The notes under the pieces were generated by a model. It was not told the origin of the DNA and made no database searches. It was given only the letters and a program-made list of their open reading frames with translations. DNA of 64,000 nucleotides from the IMG/VR virus record IMGVR_UViG_3300020179_001612, positions 1-64,000 of that record; one strand, given 5' to 3'. The position numbers were made by a program, and so were the translations under genes. This DNA is from a virus. Of the stretch, positions 26,477 to 35,855 are shown piece by piece. How positions within the stretch are numbered: the first letter of the stretch is position 1; each line of letters begins with the position of its first letter.

Positions 26477-28054
26477 TTAGTTAATCCGAATATTACTATT
26501 TAAAACTTTTTGATATGCTTCTTGCATTTTTTTTAATACATCATCTGTTGAAATACTTGAAGACCTACATATAGGACTTGGTGGTAACATCGGATATGGG
26601 TGATCGTGAGTTATTAAAAAGTTTACAATTAATTGTAATAGTTCCATCAATTCCTCACCCCTAACTGTTGATGATGTATTTGGTGAAATTATATCATTAA
26701 AAGTATTACCCGTTATTCCATAAATCGTACCATTCAAATTTATCGGGTCTTTACCTGGTATTGTACTTTTATGACTCAATAAAAATAATTGGTCTGCACC
26801 TAAAGTAGCTACCGTATTATCTCCTTTTACCACCGTGGCGGGTACTACAATTTCTTGTACTTTATTAAAAGGCTCAGGTTGTTTGAAATTTTTATAAACA
26901 TCACCATAACCGGGTGTTAAATCTGTTGCTGTTACAATTGTTGAGTTTATTAATCTCGACATATTATCAACAGATATTAAATCAATATTACCCGATAGAT
27001 TTGATAATACATTTCTTATTTGTTCACCAGGTCTATAATAAAAAGGAAATTGTTGATCTTTTTGTATATTACAAAAAGTAGGATCATCGTGAAACTTTCT
27101 TACTGTACCAACTATTAATTGAACAAATTCTTCAAATGTTTTTGCTTGTATGTTCAAATTATATACAATACCATATGTGCTTTGTCCCGATAATTTGGTG
27201 TCATAATCGAAAAAACCAACTTGAGTCTCAAAAGAGTTGTTTGAGGGTAATTGAATTATTCTAACTCCTCCACTGAAAACATCTACTTGGGTGTTCATGG
27301 TTGTACAATAATATTCTATTAAAAATTTTAATTGATCTTTTCTATCTACCAATTTAGTAAAAGATTGTGGTTCTCCGTATTTTACTGTGTCGGTTAATTT
27401 AGAAAGTTGTAAAAACGCTCTGTTATTATTAATTACAGGTATTTCACCCCTCTGATAATCAAAATGTTTACCAGACCTTAATAATACATCATTTTGTTTG
27501 ATTATTAAATCAGAATTACCCCTACCATTTATTGATATATCTATTGGTTCAGAAAATACACCAGACTTAGATGGGTCTTTATAAGTTCCGTCAATGTTTT
27601 TAATATTTGGGACACTTATTGGTGAATTTTCATATCCGTCATCTAAATGTATTTTTGATGATCTAAAATCTTCACCTCCGATATACAAAGGGGAAGAGAA
27701 AGGTGCAGACATGTAAAACTTATTTCTACCCGTTGTTCTTTTTCTATCAAAGTAAAAAATCATCACCCTATCTCCTGGTTTTGGTACTTGATTGATAAAA
27801 TAAGGTAAAAACGGTAAATGAACCCAAGGATCTTTAGGTGACCAATTCCCAATTGTTTCCTTATCGGAATCAGGTTCCCATCCACTTTTTTTTGCAGACT
27901 TTTCTATTTGTTCAATATTTTTTAGATTGATTGGTTTTATCCTTGCTCTACCTAACATTAAAGGGTCTTCATTATTAACACAAACCCCCCAGTAGAAGTT
28001 TTGTGTCATATCTTGTGAAAACGAATCTGTGGTTTGTATTTCTCCTTTAGACAT
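26477..28054 (-). CDS. Baseplate hub/spike-like protein with OB-fold (T4 gp5-like)
   Basis: The 525-residue protein opens with FYWGVCVNNEDPLMLGRARI and, after an insertion, PGDRVMIFYFDRKRTTGRNK. This is the pattern of the OB-fold domain in gp5/VgrG/gpV-type spike proteins. A later GRGNSDLIIKQNDVLLRSGK segment follows, and the C-terminal part has LLQLIVNFLITHDHPYPMLP. No lysozyme domain is seen. It overlaps the small gene upstream by 8 nt and is in a run of minus-strand structural genes. Assignment to the baseplate centre is a moderate inference. Confidence 0.55.
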   Translation of the reverse strand: MSKGEIQTTDSFSQDMTQNFYWGVCVNNEDPLMLGRARIKPINLKNIEQIEKSAKKSGWEPDSDKETIGNWSPKDPWVHLPFLPYFINQVPKPGDRVMIFYFDRKRTTGRNKFYMSAPFSSPLYIGGEDFRSSKIHLDDGYENSPISVPNIKNIDGTYKDPSKSGVFSEPIDISINGRGNSDLIIKQNDVLLRSGKHFDYQRGEIPVINNNRAFLQLSKLTDTVKYGEPQSFTKLVDRKDQLKFLIEYYCTTMNTQVDVFSGGVRIIQLPSNNSFETQVGFFDYDTKLSGQSTYGIVYNLNIQAKTFEEFVQLIVGTVRKFHDDPTFCNIQKDQQFPFYYRPGEQIRNVLSNLSGNIDLISVDNMSRLINSTIVTATDLTPGYGDVYKNFKQPEPFNKVQEIVVPATVVKGDNTVATLGADQLFLLSHKSTIPGKDPINLNGTIYGITGNTFNDIISPNTSSTVRGEELMELLQLIVNFLITHDHPYPMLPPSPICRSSSISTDDVLKKMQEAYQKVLNSNIRIN

Positions 28055-28250
28055 TTTTTGTTCTATTATTTATTTCATCCAATAATTTATTATAACTACT
28101 TTCTGTCGAATCTAAATGGTGTGTTAATTTCATAATTAAAGATTTAGTCTTTTCGAAGTCTTCAGATAGAAATTTTAAAGCACTCGTTAAATCTTTATTA
28201 GATTTATTTTTATAATTTTTTATAATCTCAATTAGTTCTTTCGTTTTCAT
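28047..28250 (-). CDS. Small coiled-coil protein
   Basis: From the ATG at 28248-28250 the protein has 67 residues; a longer frame would overlap the upstream gene and is less likely. It is a charged helix (MKTKELIEIIKNYKNKSNKD onward) with heptad-like leucines. It lies 1 bp after the stop of the upstream structural gene and overlaps the spike-like gene by 8 nt, so it may be an assembly chaperone. Confidence 0.5.
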   Translation of the reverse strand: MKTKELIEIIKNYKNKSNKDLTSALKFLSEDFEKTKSLIMKLTHHLDSTESSYNKLLDEINNRTKNV

Positions 28251-28251
28251 A

Positions 28252-30282
28252 TTAATAAGATTTTCCCCATCCTTTTGTTGGTTGGGTAGTCCCCGGTCCG
28301 GCACCAAATGGTGGTACAATTACTTTCAATGGCGGTATTAGAATTTCAGTTCTACCATTTTGTTTATTTTCTTTACTTTGTCCCTTTATTTTAGATTTAG
28401 TAAACAAATTCATTAAATTTGGTGTTCCGTCAGGATTATCGTCTGTTGGTAATCCTGCGTTTTGTAAATTCTCTATTACATTAGCATAACTTCTTGTGTC
28501 AGACGCTCCACCCAAAAATTGTGCACCAGCTAGTGCAAATAACGGTAACCCTAAATTAAACTGACTGAGACCCAAATTTAGTAATTTTAATAATTCATCT
28601 AAAACACTTTTACAGTTTCTGTAATCAATCACTGCCTGACCAACAACAAAAAGAATGTAAACTATATTTGCATACATTGAAAGTTGTGTATCTTTTGCTT
28701 CTTTTGCAATATCTAAAAGGATACTCTCAACTAAAAGTTTAATATTTTTCTTAACTAAAGAAAAAATTTGTTCTATGAAAATGGCAATAACTCTTCTTAT
28801 AAAACATAGAAGAAATTTTTTAAATTTTTTAAAAAAATCAGTTACGTCCTCAAATAATTCGTTTAAAAATGCAGAACCATTAGAAATTATCGCCTTTATC
28901 ATTATTATAAACCCTAACATTACTTTTGGTGTTAAAATTGCTTTAACTAAATTTGCCGGTAAGTTCAAAAGAAATTCTAATAATAATGATTCGTTAATAT
29001 CTATATTTGGTCCTAAAAGTTGTTGCCATTTTGGATCTTCAGAGATGGAATCAATACCTTCAAAGAATTTATTTATTTTTTCTTGTGCCTTATTTTCTTT
29101 AATTACGTCGTCTAAAATTTGTGTGGTTGCCTGTACATTGACAGGTAAATTAACCTCATCGCAATCTTTAAATGTTACTAAACCATTAACTTTTAGTTCT
29201 GTTTTAAAATCAATTTCTAATAAATCTTGTGGCGAAAGCTCAAAAAAAGAATCATCGATTAAATCCAAATCACTTAATTTACCACTACCAGATATATCTA
29301 TTTTTTTTGACGGATCAGAACAAATACCCATTAATCTTTTAACAAATTTTATAAATTTTTCAAGATCACTTAATTCATCTGCTGGTGTGTTTAACCCTAT
29401 TTGTATTGCTCCCATAAGTTGGGACATAATGGATTGTATTAATCCGTTTAAATCAAATATTTCAATACTACCAAAATAATCTCTTAAAAAATCACTAATT
29501 TTTGTTCGATTTAATGATTGATTTAATAATGTTATTTTAAAATAATCATCATATTCTGTTAAGTTAGTAGTCGGGTTTGTATATTGGTTTACATATTGTA
29601 TGTCAAAAAGTTGAGCCCCTGATGATCCAATATATGATTGTCCATACTGTTGTTGAAATGATTGTGGAGAAATTAATCTATTATAAAGTTCTCTATTCAT
29701 TGAATAAGGAACTTGACCATTTTGAGTGGTTTCAAACTCATACATATATTTACCATATTGATCATCAGGAGAAATCTTTAAAATTTTAAACAAGTCTAAA
29801 TGTTTTAATTTTATATAGATGGGTATATTTACCATATCTTGGTACGATTGTTCTTCAGAACAACCAATAGTGTCAGTAATACATTCTATAAAAATATCAG
29901 TGAATTTTGCTTTAGTATTTTCTACCGCCAATAAAAAAATATTACCTAAAATTTTACTTGTCTTTAGGTTTCCTATTCTTCCTGATTTATTTTTGGATTT
30001 TTTTCTTGAATTTTCTCCTGACTTTTCTCCATAACCTATAGTTGTTTTATATAAATCAATTAATGATTCATAAAGACCTGGTTCTTCAGAACTTCTTTTT
30101 TTATTTTTATTTTTTTGTAAATCTTTTAATTTTTTCTTAACGTCTTTACTGGTCAATGTATTTTTTTCTTTTGTTTGATCCTTCTTTCTTTTTTTTTCTG
30201 ATTGATTATTTTGCACAACGGTTTTGTAAGCGGAAACCTTACTTTTTATGTTATCTAAATCATTTTTATTATCCAATCCCAT
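28252..30282 (-). CDS. Large putative baseplate or tail structural protein
   Basis: The 676-residue protein has a Lys-rich N-terminus, a beta-rich central part and, near residues 450-570, long hydrophobic helices (LTPKVMLGFIIMIKAII, FLLCFIRRVIAIFIEQIF, IVYILFVVGQAVIDY). A Gly/Pro-rich C-terminal tail (PPLKVIVPPFGAGPGTTQPT) follows. Such buried helices occur in tail initiator, tape-measure and baseplate proteins. I do not recognise a specific family. It is the longest gene of the minus-strand structural run. Confidence 0.5.
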   Translation of the reverse strand: MGLDNKNDLDNIKSKVSAYKTVVQNNQSEKKRKKDQTKEKNTLTSKDVKKKLKDLQKNKNKKRSSEEPGLYESLIDLYKTTIGYGEKSGENSRKKSKNKSGRIGNLKTSKILGNIFLLAVENTKAKFTDIFIECITDTIGCSEEQSYQDMVNIPIYIKLKHLDLFKILKISPDDQYGKYMYEFETTQNGQVPYSMNRELYNRLISPQSFQQQYGQSYIGSSGAQLFDIQYVNQYTNPTTNLTEYDDYFKITLLNQSLNRTKISDFLRDYFGSIEIFDLNGLIQSIMSQLMGAIQIGLNTPADELSDLEKFIKFVKRLMGICSDPSKKIDISGSGKLSDLDLIDDSFFELSPQDLLEIDFKTELKVNGLVTFKDCDEVNLPVNVQATTQILDDVIKENKAQEKINKFFEGIDSISEDPKWQQLLGPNIDINESLLLEFLLNLPANLVKAILTPKVMLGFIIMIKAIISNGSAFLNELFEDVTDFFKKFKKFLLCFIRRVIAIFIEQIFSLVKKNIKLLVESILLDIAKEAKDTQLSMYANIVYILFVVGQAVIDYRNCKSVLDELLKLLNLGLSQFNLGLPLFALAGAQFLGGASDTRSYANVIENLQNAGLPTDDNPDGTPNLMNLFTKSKIKGQSKENKQNGRTEILIPPLKVIVPPFGAGPGTTQPTKGWGKSY

Positions 30283-30284
30283 AA

Positions 30285-30659
30285 TTAAATTTTGTAACCA
30301 TCGCTAAACGAATCTTTATTTAAATCTTTTTGTATCAAAGTCTGTAATAAACTATCATCAACATCAGATAAAGAAAAATCAGAATCTTTATCACTGTTTT
30401 GAGATTTTTCCCAAATTGAGGATTGTAGTTTTGATAAACTCAACTTTTTTTCTATTGTGTCGTTAATTATTTTTTGTTGTTCCTTTATAACGGGACCAAT
30501 TAATGTCATGTCTTCGGCCTCTTTAAGCATTGACAACATTTTGTTTTGAATTCGTAATGCGGTAGATCTTTGCTCAACCAACTCATTATAAATTTCTTGC
30601 ATTAAAGAAAGTACAGAATCTTTATTTAACGATATCTCTTTTTTTCTATTTCTATTCAT
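30285..30659 (-). CDS. Hypothetical helical protein
   Basis: The 124-residue protein is mostly helical (SVLSLMQEIYNELVEQRSTA and following), with an acidic Ser/Asp-rich C-terminus. It is preceded on the minus strand by AATATTTATT and starts the operon of structural genes, 2 bp before the next one. Function unknown. Confidence 0.5.
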   Translation of the reverse strand: MNRNRKKEISLNKDSVLSLMQEIYNELVEQRSTALRIQNKMLSMLKEAEDMTLIGPVIKEQQKIINDTIEKKLSLSKLQSSIWEKSQNSDKDSDFSLSDVDDSLLQTLIQKDLNKDSFSDGYKI

Positions 30660-30673
30660 AATTAATAAATATT

Positions 30674-31411
30674 TTAATACTGATTATTTATTTTTCTGAC
30701 AGTTTCAATATATAATGTTTTGTATTTTTTTAAATAAATTCTTATTTCTTTTGTGTTAAGATTTGTCATTTCTCTCAAAGTTAAAAGAACAACATTCTTG
30801 TTGAACTTATTATTATCATTACCAATAAAAATATTTCCATAGTTGTCAAATAAATCAATAAGTGCAACCCCTAATTTTGATTCGTTTTCATTTAGTCTTG
30901 AATCTTCTACATAATTTTTTAAATCAATCAAAAACAATTCAATTATTTTTTCTGCGCCTATTTTTTCGAATTCCATATAATATACCATATCAGGTCTATT
31001 TTCTAAACTGGCTGAAATATCCTCATATGAAATTTTTCTGTTCATATCTTTTTGGTCTTTTTGGATTTGCCCCATTAAATAATTTTTGCAAATGGTACCA
31101 AAATATGAATATGCTTTTTTGTTTTTTGCCGGTCTAAATTTATCCACTTTAGTCATAAGAAAAGAATGTGTGTCTGTGTGGATGTCTTTATAATCCATAT
31201 CTTTTCTATATAACTTATACCTTCTGATTATAGATTCTATCATCTTATCTAAAGGGTCTCTAAGAAATTCATTATATATTTCTTCTTTTTCTTCACGAGA
31301 TTCGGCGGTGATGTATTTTTTCACCGCCTCTTCTTCACGGACATCAAAATAATTTGTTTTTTTTACCGTCTTTTGCTTTTCGATGCTGTTTTCATCATGG
31401 TTTAACTGCAT
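30674..31411 (-). CDS. Late sigma-like factor (T4 gp55-like)
   Basis: The 245-residue protein resembles sigma-factor region 2. DPLDKMIESIIRRYKLYRKD is followed by DYKDIHTDTHSFLMTKVDKF, AKNKKAYSYFGTICKNYLMG and QIQKDQKDMNRK. The aromatic AYSYF...Y core corresponds to the part of T4 gp55 that melts and reads the -10 region of late promoters. A C-terminal helical region (TNLNTKEIRIYLKKYKTLYI) resembles a helix-turn-helix. It overlaps the upstream glycosyltransferase gene by 1 bp. It is the obvious candidate reader of the TATATTTAT motif. No gp33-like co-activator was seen. Confidence 0.7.
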   Translation of the reverse strand: MQLNHDENSIEKQKTVKKTNYFDVREEEAVKKYITAESREEKEEIYNEFLRDPLDKMIESIIRRYKLYRKDMDYKDIHTDTHSFLMTKVDKFRPAKNKKAYSYFGTICKNYLMGQIQKDQKDMNRKISYEDISASLENRPDMVYYMEFEKIGAEKIIELFLIDLKNYVEDSRLNENESKLGVALIDLFDNYGNIFIGNDNNKFNKNVVLLTLREMTNLNTKEIRIYLKKYKTLYIETVRKINNQY

Positions 31412-32223
31412 TAAACATCTTGTGGTTCATATTTTATGTTTCTATCAGATGTAAAAAAATGTTCTTTTTTTGCTACATCTAACCAAAAGGTTATTTCATT
31501 ATCAGAAATCTTTTCTTGACCAAATTTATAATTCCAAAAAATAGAACCTTCTCTCATGTTTGTATGTTTATAACCAATTCTAGGAATTGTCATAATTTTA
31601 ATAGAATTGTAAGTTAATCTCAATAAAAACTCATACACAAAAGTAAGTTTTATTGATGGTTTGAATCCTCCATTATTTTCGAAAATTGATTTTTTTAAAA
31701 CCATACCTGATGATTGAAAATTTTGGTATGTTAATAACACATCATTTGTTAAATAACCCATTTCGGTATTTAAACTTACTGCAAATGTGGCTTCATTAGT
31801 AAACCCCGCAAAAAGCCCTTTTTCATCAGTGTCTACAACTAAGGGTAAAAAGGCTTCGACTTCAGGGTATGACTCTGTAAATCTTTTTACATTTTTGAAC
31901 CATATTGATGAGTACTCATCATCAAACTCTAAAATAGATACCCATTTACTCTTTGCGTTTTTAACTCCCATATTAACTTGGGTTGCGAAATCTTTTGATC
32001 CACTATTTTCAACTAAACTAACACTTAGGTTACCAAAATCATAGTTTTTTAAAATATTAACAAGACTTTCTTCTTGTGTGTGTACAATTACCAACTCATT
32101 AATGTCTACCGTTTGGTTTTGTAACGATTTGATTGATCTTTCTAACAGTTCTTCAAATGATCTGTGTTTTGAAGACTCAATAGGTAAAATTACCGATACG
32201 TCTAATTTTTGTTTTTCTTCCAT
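31411..32223 (-). CDS. Glycosyltransferase family 2
   Basis: The 270-residue protein has a GT-A fold signature: VSVILPIESSKHRSFEELLE, the acidic motif EFDDE near residue 116, and conserved GFKPSIKLTFVYEFLLRL later. It transfers a sugar from a nucleotide donor. It ends the 19-kb glycan island and lies 1 bp from the next GT gene, so it is co-transcribed. Confidence 0.8.
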   Translation of the reverse strand: MEEKQKLDVSVILPIESSKHRSFEELLERSIKSLQNQTVDINELVIVHTQEESLVNILKNYDFGNLSVSLVENSGSKDFATQVNMGVKNAKSKWVSILEFDDEYSSIWFKNVKRFTESYPEVEAFLPLVVDTDEKGLFAGFTNEATFAVSLNTEMGYLTNDVLLTYQNFQSSGMVLKKSIFENNGGFKPSIKLTFVYEFLLRLTYNSIKIMTIPRIGYKHTNMREGSIFWNYKFGQEKISDNEITFWLDVAKKEHFFTSDRNIKYEPQDV

Positions 32224-32224
32224 G

Positions 32225-33289
32225 TTATTTTTCTTCTGATATTTTAAGTTTATCTAATTGTTCTGTGAACAAATCATGTCTAGTTTCAAAGTAATCGTTA
32301 AATGTATTTATAACCTGATCTTCAAAAACTTCTTTTTTATTATAATTGGATGATGTTTTTTGCATTTCAATATATAGTTCATCATTAATATTATCTTCTA
32401 ACCAGTTTTGTGTGAAATTTGCAGCAACATCAACAATGTCATTAAATTCTTGTGTCCACACACCATTCATATCACTCATCCATTCTGGTTTTAGTGCTGG
32501 TATTTTACCAATTACAGGTGTATTAGATGACATAGACTCTAATGGGTATGTACCAAAACCTGACTCATAATCTACCCAAATCGATAAATAAGATTCTTTT
32601 AAAAATTTAGCAAAATCCTCCTGTTTAATACCTCTCATGTCCCTAAAAGTAATCCATCTATATTGTGGGTATTTTAAATAAAAAGTTTTGATTATTTTTG
32701 CAGTATCCCTTTGTTCTCTCGTGTGTATTGCGATAATTGGTTTGGAAGGTTTTTCTTTTTTTGTAAAGAATTCGCTGATGTATGGCTCAATAATGTCATA
32801 ACTAACTCCTCTCATTATTTCTGACAAATGTTTTTTTTGTGTTTCGTTTGTTGTAATACATTTAATAAATCCATATTGAGACCAAGAAACGCCAGGAGGT
32901 AATGTTTCTAACATGTGGTCATACGCTTGACATAAAACAATTTTTCCACAAGGAAAACTTTTTAATTGGTCCATAACATGTCCATAAATTTCAGGAATAA
33001 CAATGAAATCTTCGGGTGAAATAGCCAAATTCTGACCTTCAATTGGTTGGTGAGGTAACTCCATGTACTTAGGATCTAACCATTCTGAAACACCTTTGTA
33101 GTCGTTGGCTTCATGAATAATAATAGAATTATATCCATTATTTTTCAAAGTTAATGCTATGTCATAGATATATTTAATAGACGCCTTGGGATTACCTTTA
33201 GTGTCTTGAACTAAAAAATATAATCTTGCATTTTTGTTTTTTAAGTTTTCAATTGATTTCTCAATTTTTTCTAATTTTTCTAATTCCAT
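32225..33289 (-). CDS. Glycosyltransferase, GT-B (family 4-like)
   Basis: The 354-residue protein has a Rossmann-type start (LYFLVQDTKGNPKASIKYIY) and the GT-B donor-site pattern YESGFGTYPLESMSSNTPVI, an E-x7-E-like segment. A charged N-terminal helix of about 20 residues precedes the domain. It is packed tightly between GT2 and the gene at 33293. Confidence 0.75.
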   Translation of the reverse strand: MELEKLEKIEKSIENLKNKNARLYFLVQDTKGNPKASIKYIYDIALTLKNNGYNSIIIHEANDYKGVSEWLDPKYMELPHQPIEGQNLAISPEDFIVIPEIYGHVMDQLKSFPCGKIVLCQAYDHMLETLPPGVSWSQYGFIKCITTNETQKKHLSEIMRGVSYDIIEPYISEFFTKKEKPSKPIIAIHTREQRDTAKIIKTFYLKYPQYRWITFRDMRGIKQEDFAKFLKESYLSIWVDYESGFGTYPLESMSSNTPVIGKIPALKPEWMSDMNGVWTQEFNDIVDVAANFTQNWLEDNINDELYIEMQKTSSNYNKKEVFEDQVINTFNDYFETRHDLFTEQLDKLKISEEK

Positions 33290-33292
33290 TTT

Positions 33293-33580
33293 TTAAAACT
33301 TTTTAAGTATTTTATTTATTAATAGAGTATTGAATGATATCTTGAAAGGTATGGTTAAGTTTTTTGATCCATGTAACCCCAAACTTTCATCCAAGTCTTC
33401 TCTTTCTGTTAATATTACCTCGATCAAACTTTTAAAAGTTTCAAATCTTGTAACGCTTATTTGTTGTTCAGGTGTTTCTGTTTCTCCTGAGACAACGGGT
33501 AATACTGATTTTTCATAACTAACTTGCTTTTCTAATTCATCAATATCAATGTAATAATTTTCTCCTAAAAATTCTAACAT
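33293..33580 (-). CDS. Hypothetical protein
   Basis: The 95-residue protein has no recognised domain. It is acidic at its N-terminus and hydrophobic-basic at its C-terminus (TIPFKISFNTLLINKILKKF). It is spaced 3 bp from both neighbours, consistent with one operon. Confidence 0.45.
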   Translation of the reverse strand: MLEFLGENYYIDIDELEKQVSYEKSVLPVVSGETETPEQQISVTRFETFKSLIEVILTEREDLDESLGLHGSKNLTIPFKISFNTLLINKILKKF

Positions 33581-33582
33581 AT

Positions 33583-34224
33583 TTATAATTTTTTTAACAC
33601 TTCGTCAAATTCTTTCAATGTATTTATTTCATATTCACAATCGACACTTTTATTGTAATTCGTATTATATTTGATAACAATTTTACCTTTCGGTTTTTCT
33701 AATAATAAGATAGGATTTGCCGTAAGTAAAATATCAATTTCATCCCACATTGAATTTATTGTTGAATTTGAGTAAAATTTAACCTTTTCCAATAGGCATC
33801 CGAACTTAGATAAGAAAAATAAAGATGCTGGTTTTGATTTACCCATCTCGTCAGAAACAATCAATAATTCATTATTATCTCTATATTTTAAATAAATTTC
33901 ATTAAGATCATTAAAAGTAAAAGTTTCAGTAGAACCCGCATGACCAAAAATTTGCATAGCAAAATCTTCATACATAAATTCGTATAATTCATTTTCATCA
34001 ATAAATTTGAAGTGATCTATTAAATTTAATGTTGTAACATCACTTAAAATTTTATATTCAAACTCTTCAGGTGTTGATATCTCTTCGGTATTTCCCGATA
34101 TGTCTAACTCAAAAGTTTTACTATCGTCATTTTTTTCTTCAATCATATGTTTTTCATATAATTGAGTAAACTTACCAATAGTGTCCCTTAACACTCCATT
34201 AATTTCAATCCCTATTCTCTTCAT
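33583..34224 (-). CDS. Degenerate HAD-fold protein
   Basis: The 213-residue protein looks like a HAD-superfamily phosphatase but its motif I is GIEINGVLRDT, where the two catalytic Asp of DxDGT are replaced (EIN). Motif II/III-like SDEMGKSKPASLFFLSKFG and motif IV-like DEIDILLTANP are still visible. It is probably a catalytically inactive or altered member. It overlaps the phoH gene by 20 nt. Confidence 0.5.
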   Translation of the reverse strand: MKRIGIEINGVLRDTIGKFTQLYEKHMIEEKNDDSKTFELDISGNTEEISTPEEFEYKILSDVTTLNLIDHFKFIDENELYEFMYEDFAMQIFGHAGSTETFTFNDLNEIYLKYRDNNELLIVSDEMGKSKPASLFFLSKFGCLLEKVKFYSNSTINSMWDEIDILLTANPILLLEKPKGKIVIKYNTNYNKSVDCEYEINTLKEFDEVLKKL

Positions 34225-34939
34225 ATTTTTTTAATATTCTACTAATTAGTGGATTCCTTACCACATCCTCATCCCTAAACTCAAATACCCCTACATCATT
34301 TACATCATTAAACTTTCTAATTGCGTCATAAAGACCTGATTGTTTTTTGTCTTTATAACGGTCAGTTTGTTCAATGTCTCCTGATATAAAGAATTTACTA
34401 TTGAAACCTATTCTTGTCAATAGTAATTTCATCTGATTTGGGCTTGAGTTTTGCGCTTCCTCAAATATTAAAATTGTATTATCTATATTCATTCCTCTCA
34501 TATATGCTAAAGCAAATACCTCAATAATTTCAGCGTCCTTTAATTTTTCTCTTGCATCTTTACCTATAATTTTGTTTAATAGATAATAAGATGGGAAAAT
34601 GTATGGATCTAATTTTTCTTCTAAATTACCGGGTAATGAACCAAGTTTTTCTTCTGCCTCAACTGCTGGTCTAACAATAACAAGTTTTTCATAATGATTG
34701 GTTGGGTCCATTAATAAATCTACGGCAGCTTTCATTGCTATATATGATTTACCAACACCAGCAGGTCCTGAACAAATAGTTATTTGATTATTTTTTAAAA
34801 GGTTATAATAATGTTCTTGATTCTCTGTAAGAAATTTATTTTTTACTTTTTTTTTGATAACTGAATTTATAAAATCTTTTCTTGAAAAGGGTTTGGATTC
34901 TTGTTCTTCAGATTGTTGTTGTGGTTTTTTTCTTGTCAT
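34205..34939 (-). CDS. phoH: PhoH-like ATPase
   Basis: The 244-residue protein has the PhoH ATPase core: Walker A GPAGVGKSY, then RPAVEAEEKLGSLPG, Walker B TILIFEEAQN and the following NQMKLLLTRIG...SGDIEQTDR. PhoH-like proteins are very frequent in marine T4-like phages; a helicase/nuclease link is known for some bacterial relatives, which carry a PIN domain that is absent here. It is inserted among sugar genes. Confidence 0.92.
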   Translation of the reverse strand: MTRKKPQQQSEEQESKPFSRKDFINSVIKKKVKNKFLTENQEHYYNLLKNNQITICSGPAGVGKSYIAMKAAVDLLMDPTNHYEKLVIVRPAVEAEEKLGSLPGNLEEKLDPYIFPSYYLLNKIIGKDAREKLKDAEIIEVFALAYMRGMNIDNTILIFEEAQNSSPNQMKLLLTRIGFNSKFFISGDIEQTDRYKDKKQSGLYDAIRKFNDVNDVGVFEFRDEDVVRNPLISRILKKYEENRD

Positions 34940-34940
34940 A

Positions 34941-35855
34941 TTATTTTCTTATAATATTATAGTTGTTTTCAAAATATTCAATAGTTTCTTTTAAACCTTC
35001 ATAAAGCGGTGTGAATTTAAAATCAGGTAAATATTTTTTTATTTTTGAATTGTCACTTGGTTTTCTAAATTGCCCCTCTGGTTTTTCTTTATCCCAAATA
35101 ATATTACCCTTGTAATTCATAATTTCTATTATAACATCAACAACATCTTTTATTGATATTTCATCAGATGTTGAAAGTATTATAGGTTCACTTTCTTCGT
35201 AGTTGTCTAAAACCCATTCTGTTAGTTTTGCAACATCACGGCTAAATATAAACTCCCTTAATGGTTTACCTGAACCCCAAATAATAAAATCTGTTTTATT
35301 TTCTCTTGCTAAGTAACATTTATGAATTAATGAAGGAATTACGTGTCCATTTACAATATCGTAATTGTCGTTTGGTCCGTAAATGTTTGTTGGAATTACT
35401 GATTTGTAATTTAATCCATATTGTTCTTTGTATGCTCTAATTTGTACATCTGCCATTCTTTTTGCATAAGCGTATGCATCATTTGAAAAATGTGGGGGAC
35501 CTAAATGTATTTTTGATTCAGTAAGGGGATATTCTACATTATTTGGAAAAATACAAGTAGATAAAAAAGCCACAAGATTTTTTATATTATGTTGTCTTGA
35601 TGATTCAATAACATTTGTATTAATCATAATATTATCATAGAAAAACTTACCCTTATGGTTCATATTTCCGCCAACACCACCAACTTTACCTGCACAATGT
35701 ATGATACTATCAAAATTATTTAACCCAACTAACGTGTTGACTTCTGAGGTTATTCTAATGTCAACCTCTTTAGATGTTGGTTTAAAGTATTTATCTCCAA
35801 TAAATTCTGATCCAACCAAACCATAACCACCGGTAACTAATATCTTATTTTGCAT
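34941..35855 (-). CDS. fcl: GDP-L-fucose synthase
   Basis: This 304-residue short-chain dehydrogenase has the NADP-binding LVTGGYGLVGSEF, the active-site Ser/Thr in FLSTCIFP, and YAYAKRM (Tyr-x3-Lys). KVGGVGGNMNHKGKFFYDN is typical of GDP-4-keto-6-deoxymannose epimerase/reductases. It would perform the second step of GDP-L-fucose synthesis, using the product of the upstream gmd gene, whose coding region it overlaps by 11 nt. Confidence 0.9.
   Translation of the reverse strand: MQNKILVTGGYGLVGSEFIGDKYFKPTSKEVDIRITSEVNTLVGLNNFDSIIHCAGKVGGVGGNMNHKGKFFYDNIMINTNVIESSRQHNIKNLVAFLSTCIFPNNVEYPLTESKIHLGPPHFSNDAYAYAKRMADVQIRAYKEQYGLNYKSVIPTNIYGPNDNYDIVNGHVIPSLIHKCYLARENKTDFIIWGSGKPLREFIFSRDVAKLTEWVLDNYEESEPIILSTSDEISIKDVVDVIIEIMNYKGNIIWDKEKPEGQFRKPSDNSKIKKYLPDFKFTPLYEGLKETIEYFENNYNIIRK

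Noticed and set aside
28775-29479. Long plus-strand frame (234 codons) opposite the structural gene 28252-30282
   Set aside because: It is the antisense shadow of a well-supported gene, with Asn/Ser/Ile-rich low-information sequence and no leader.
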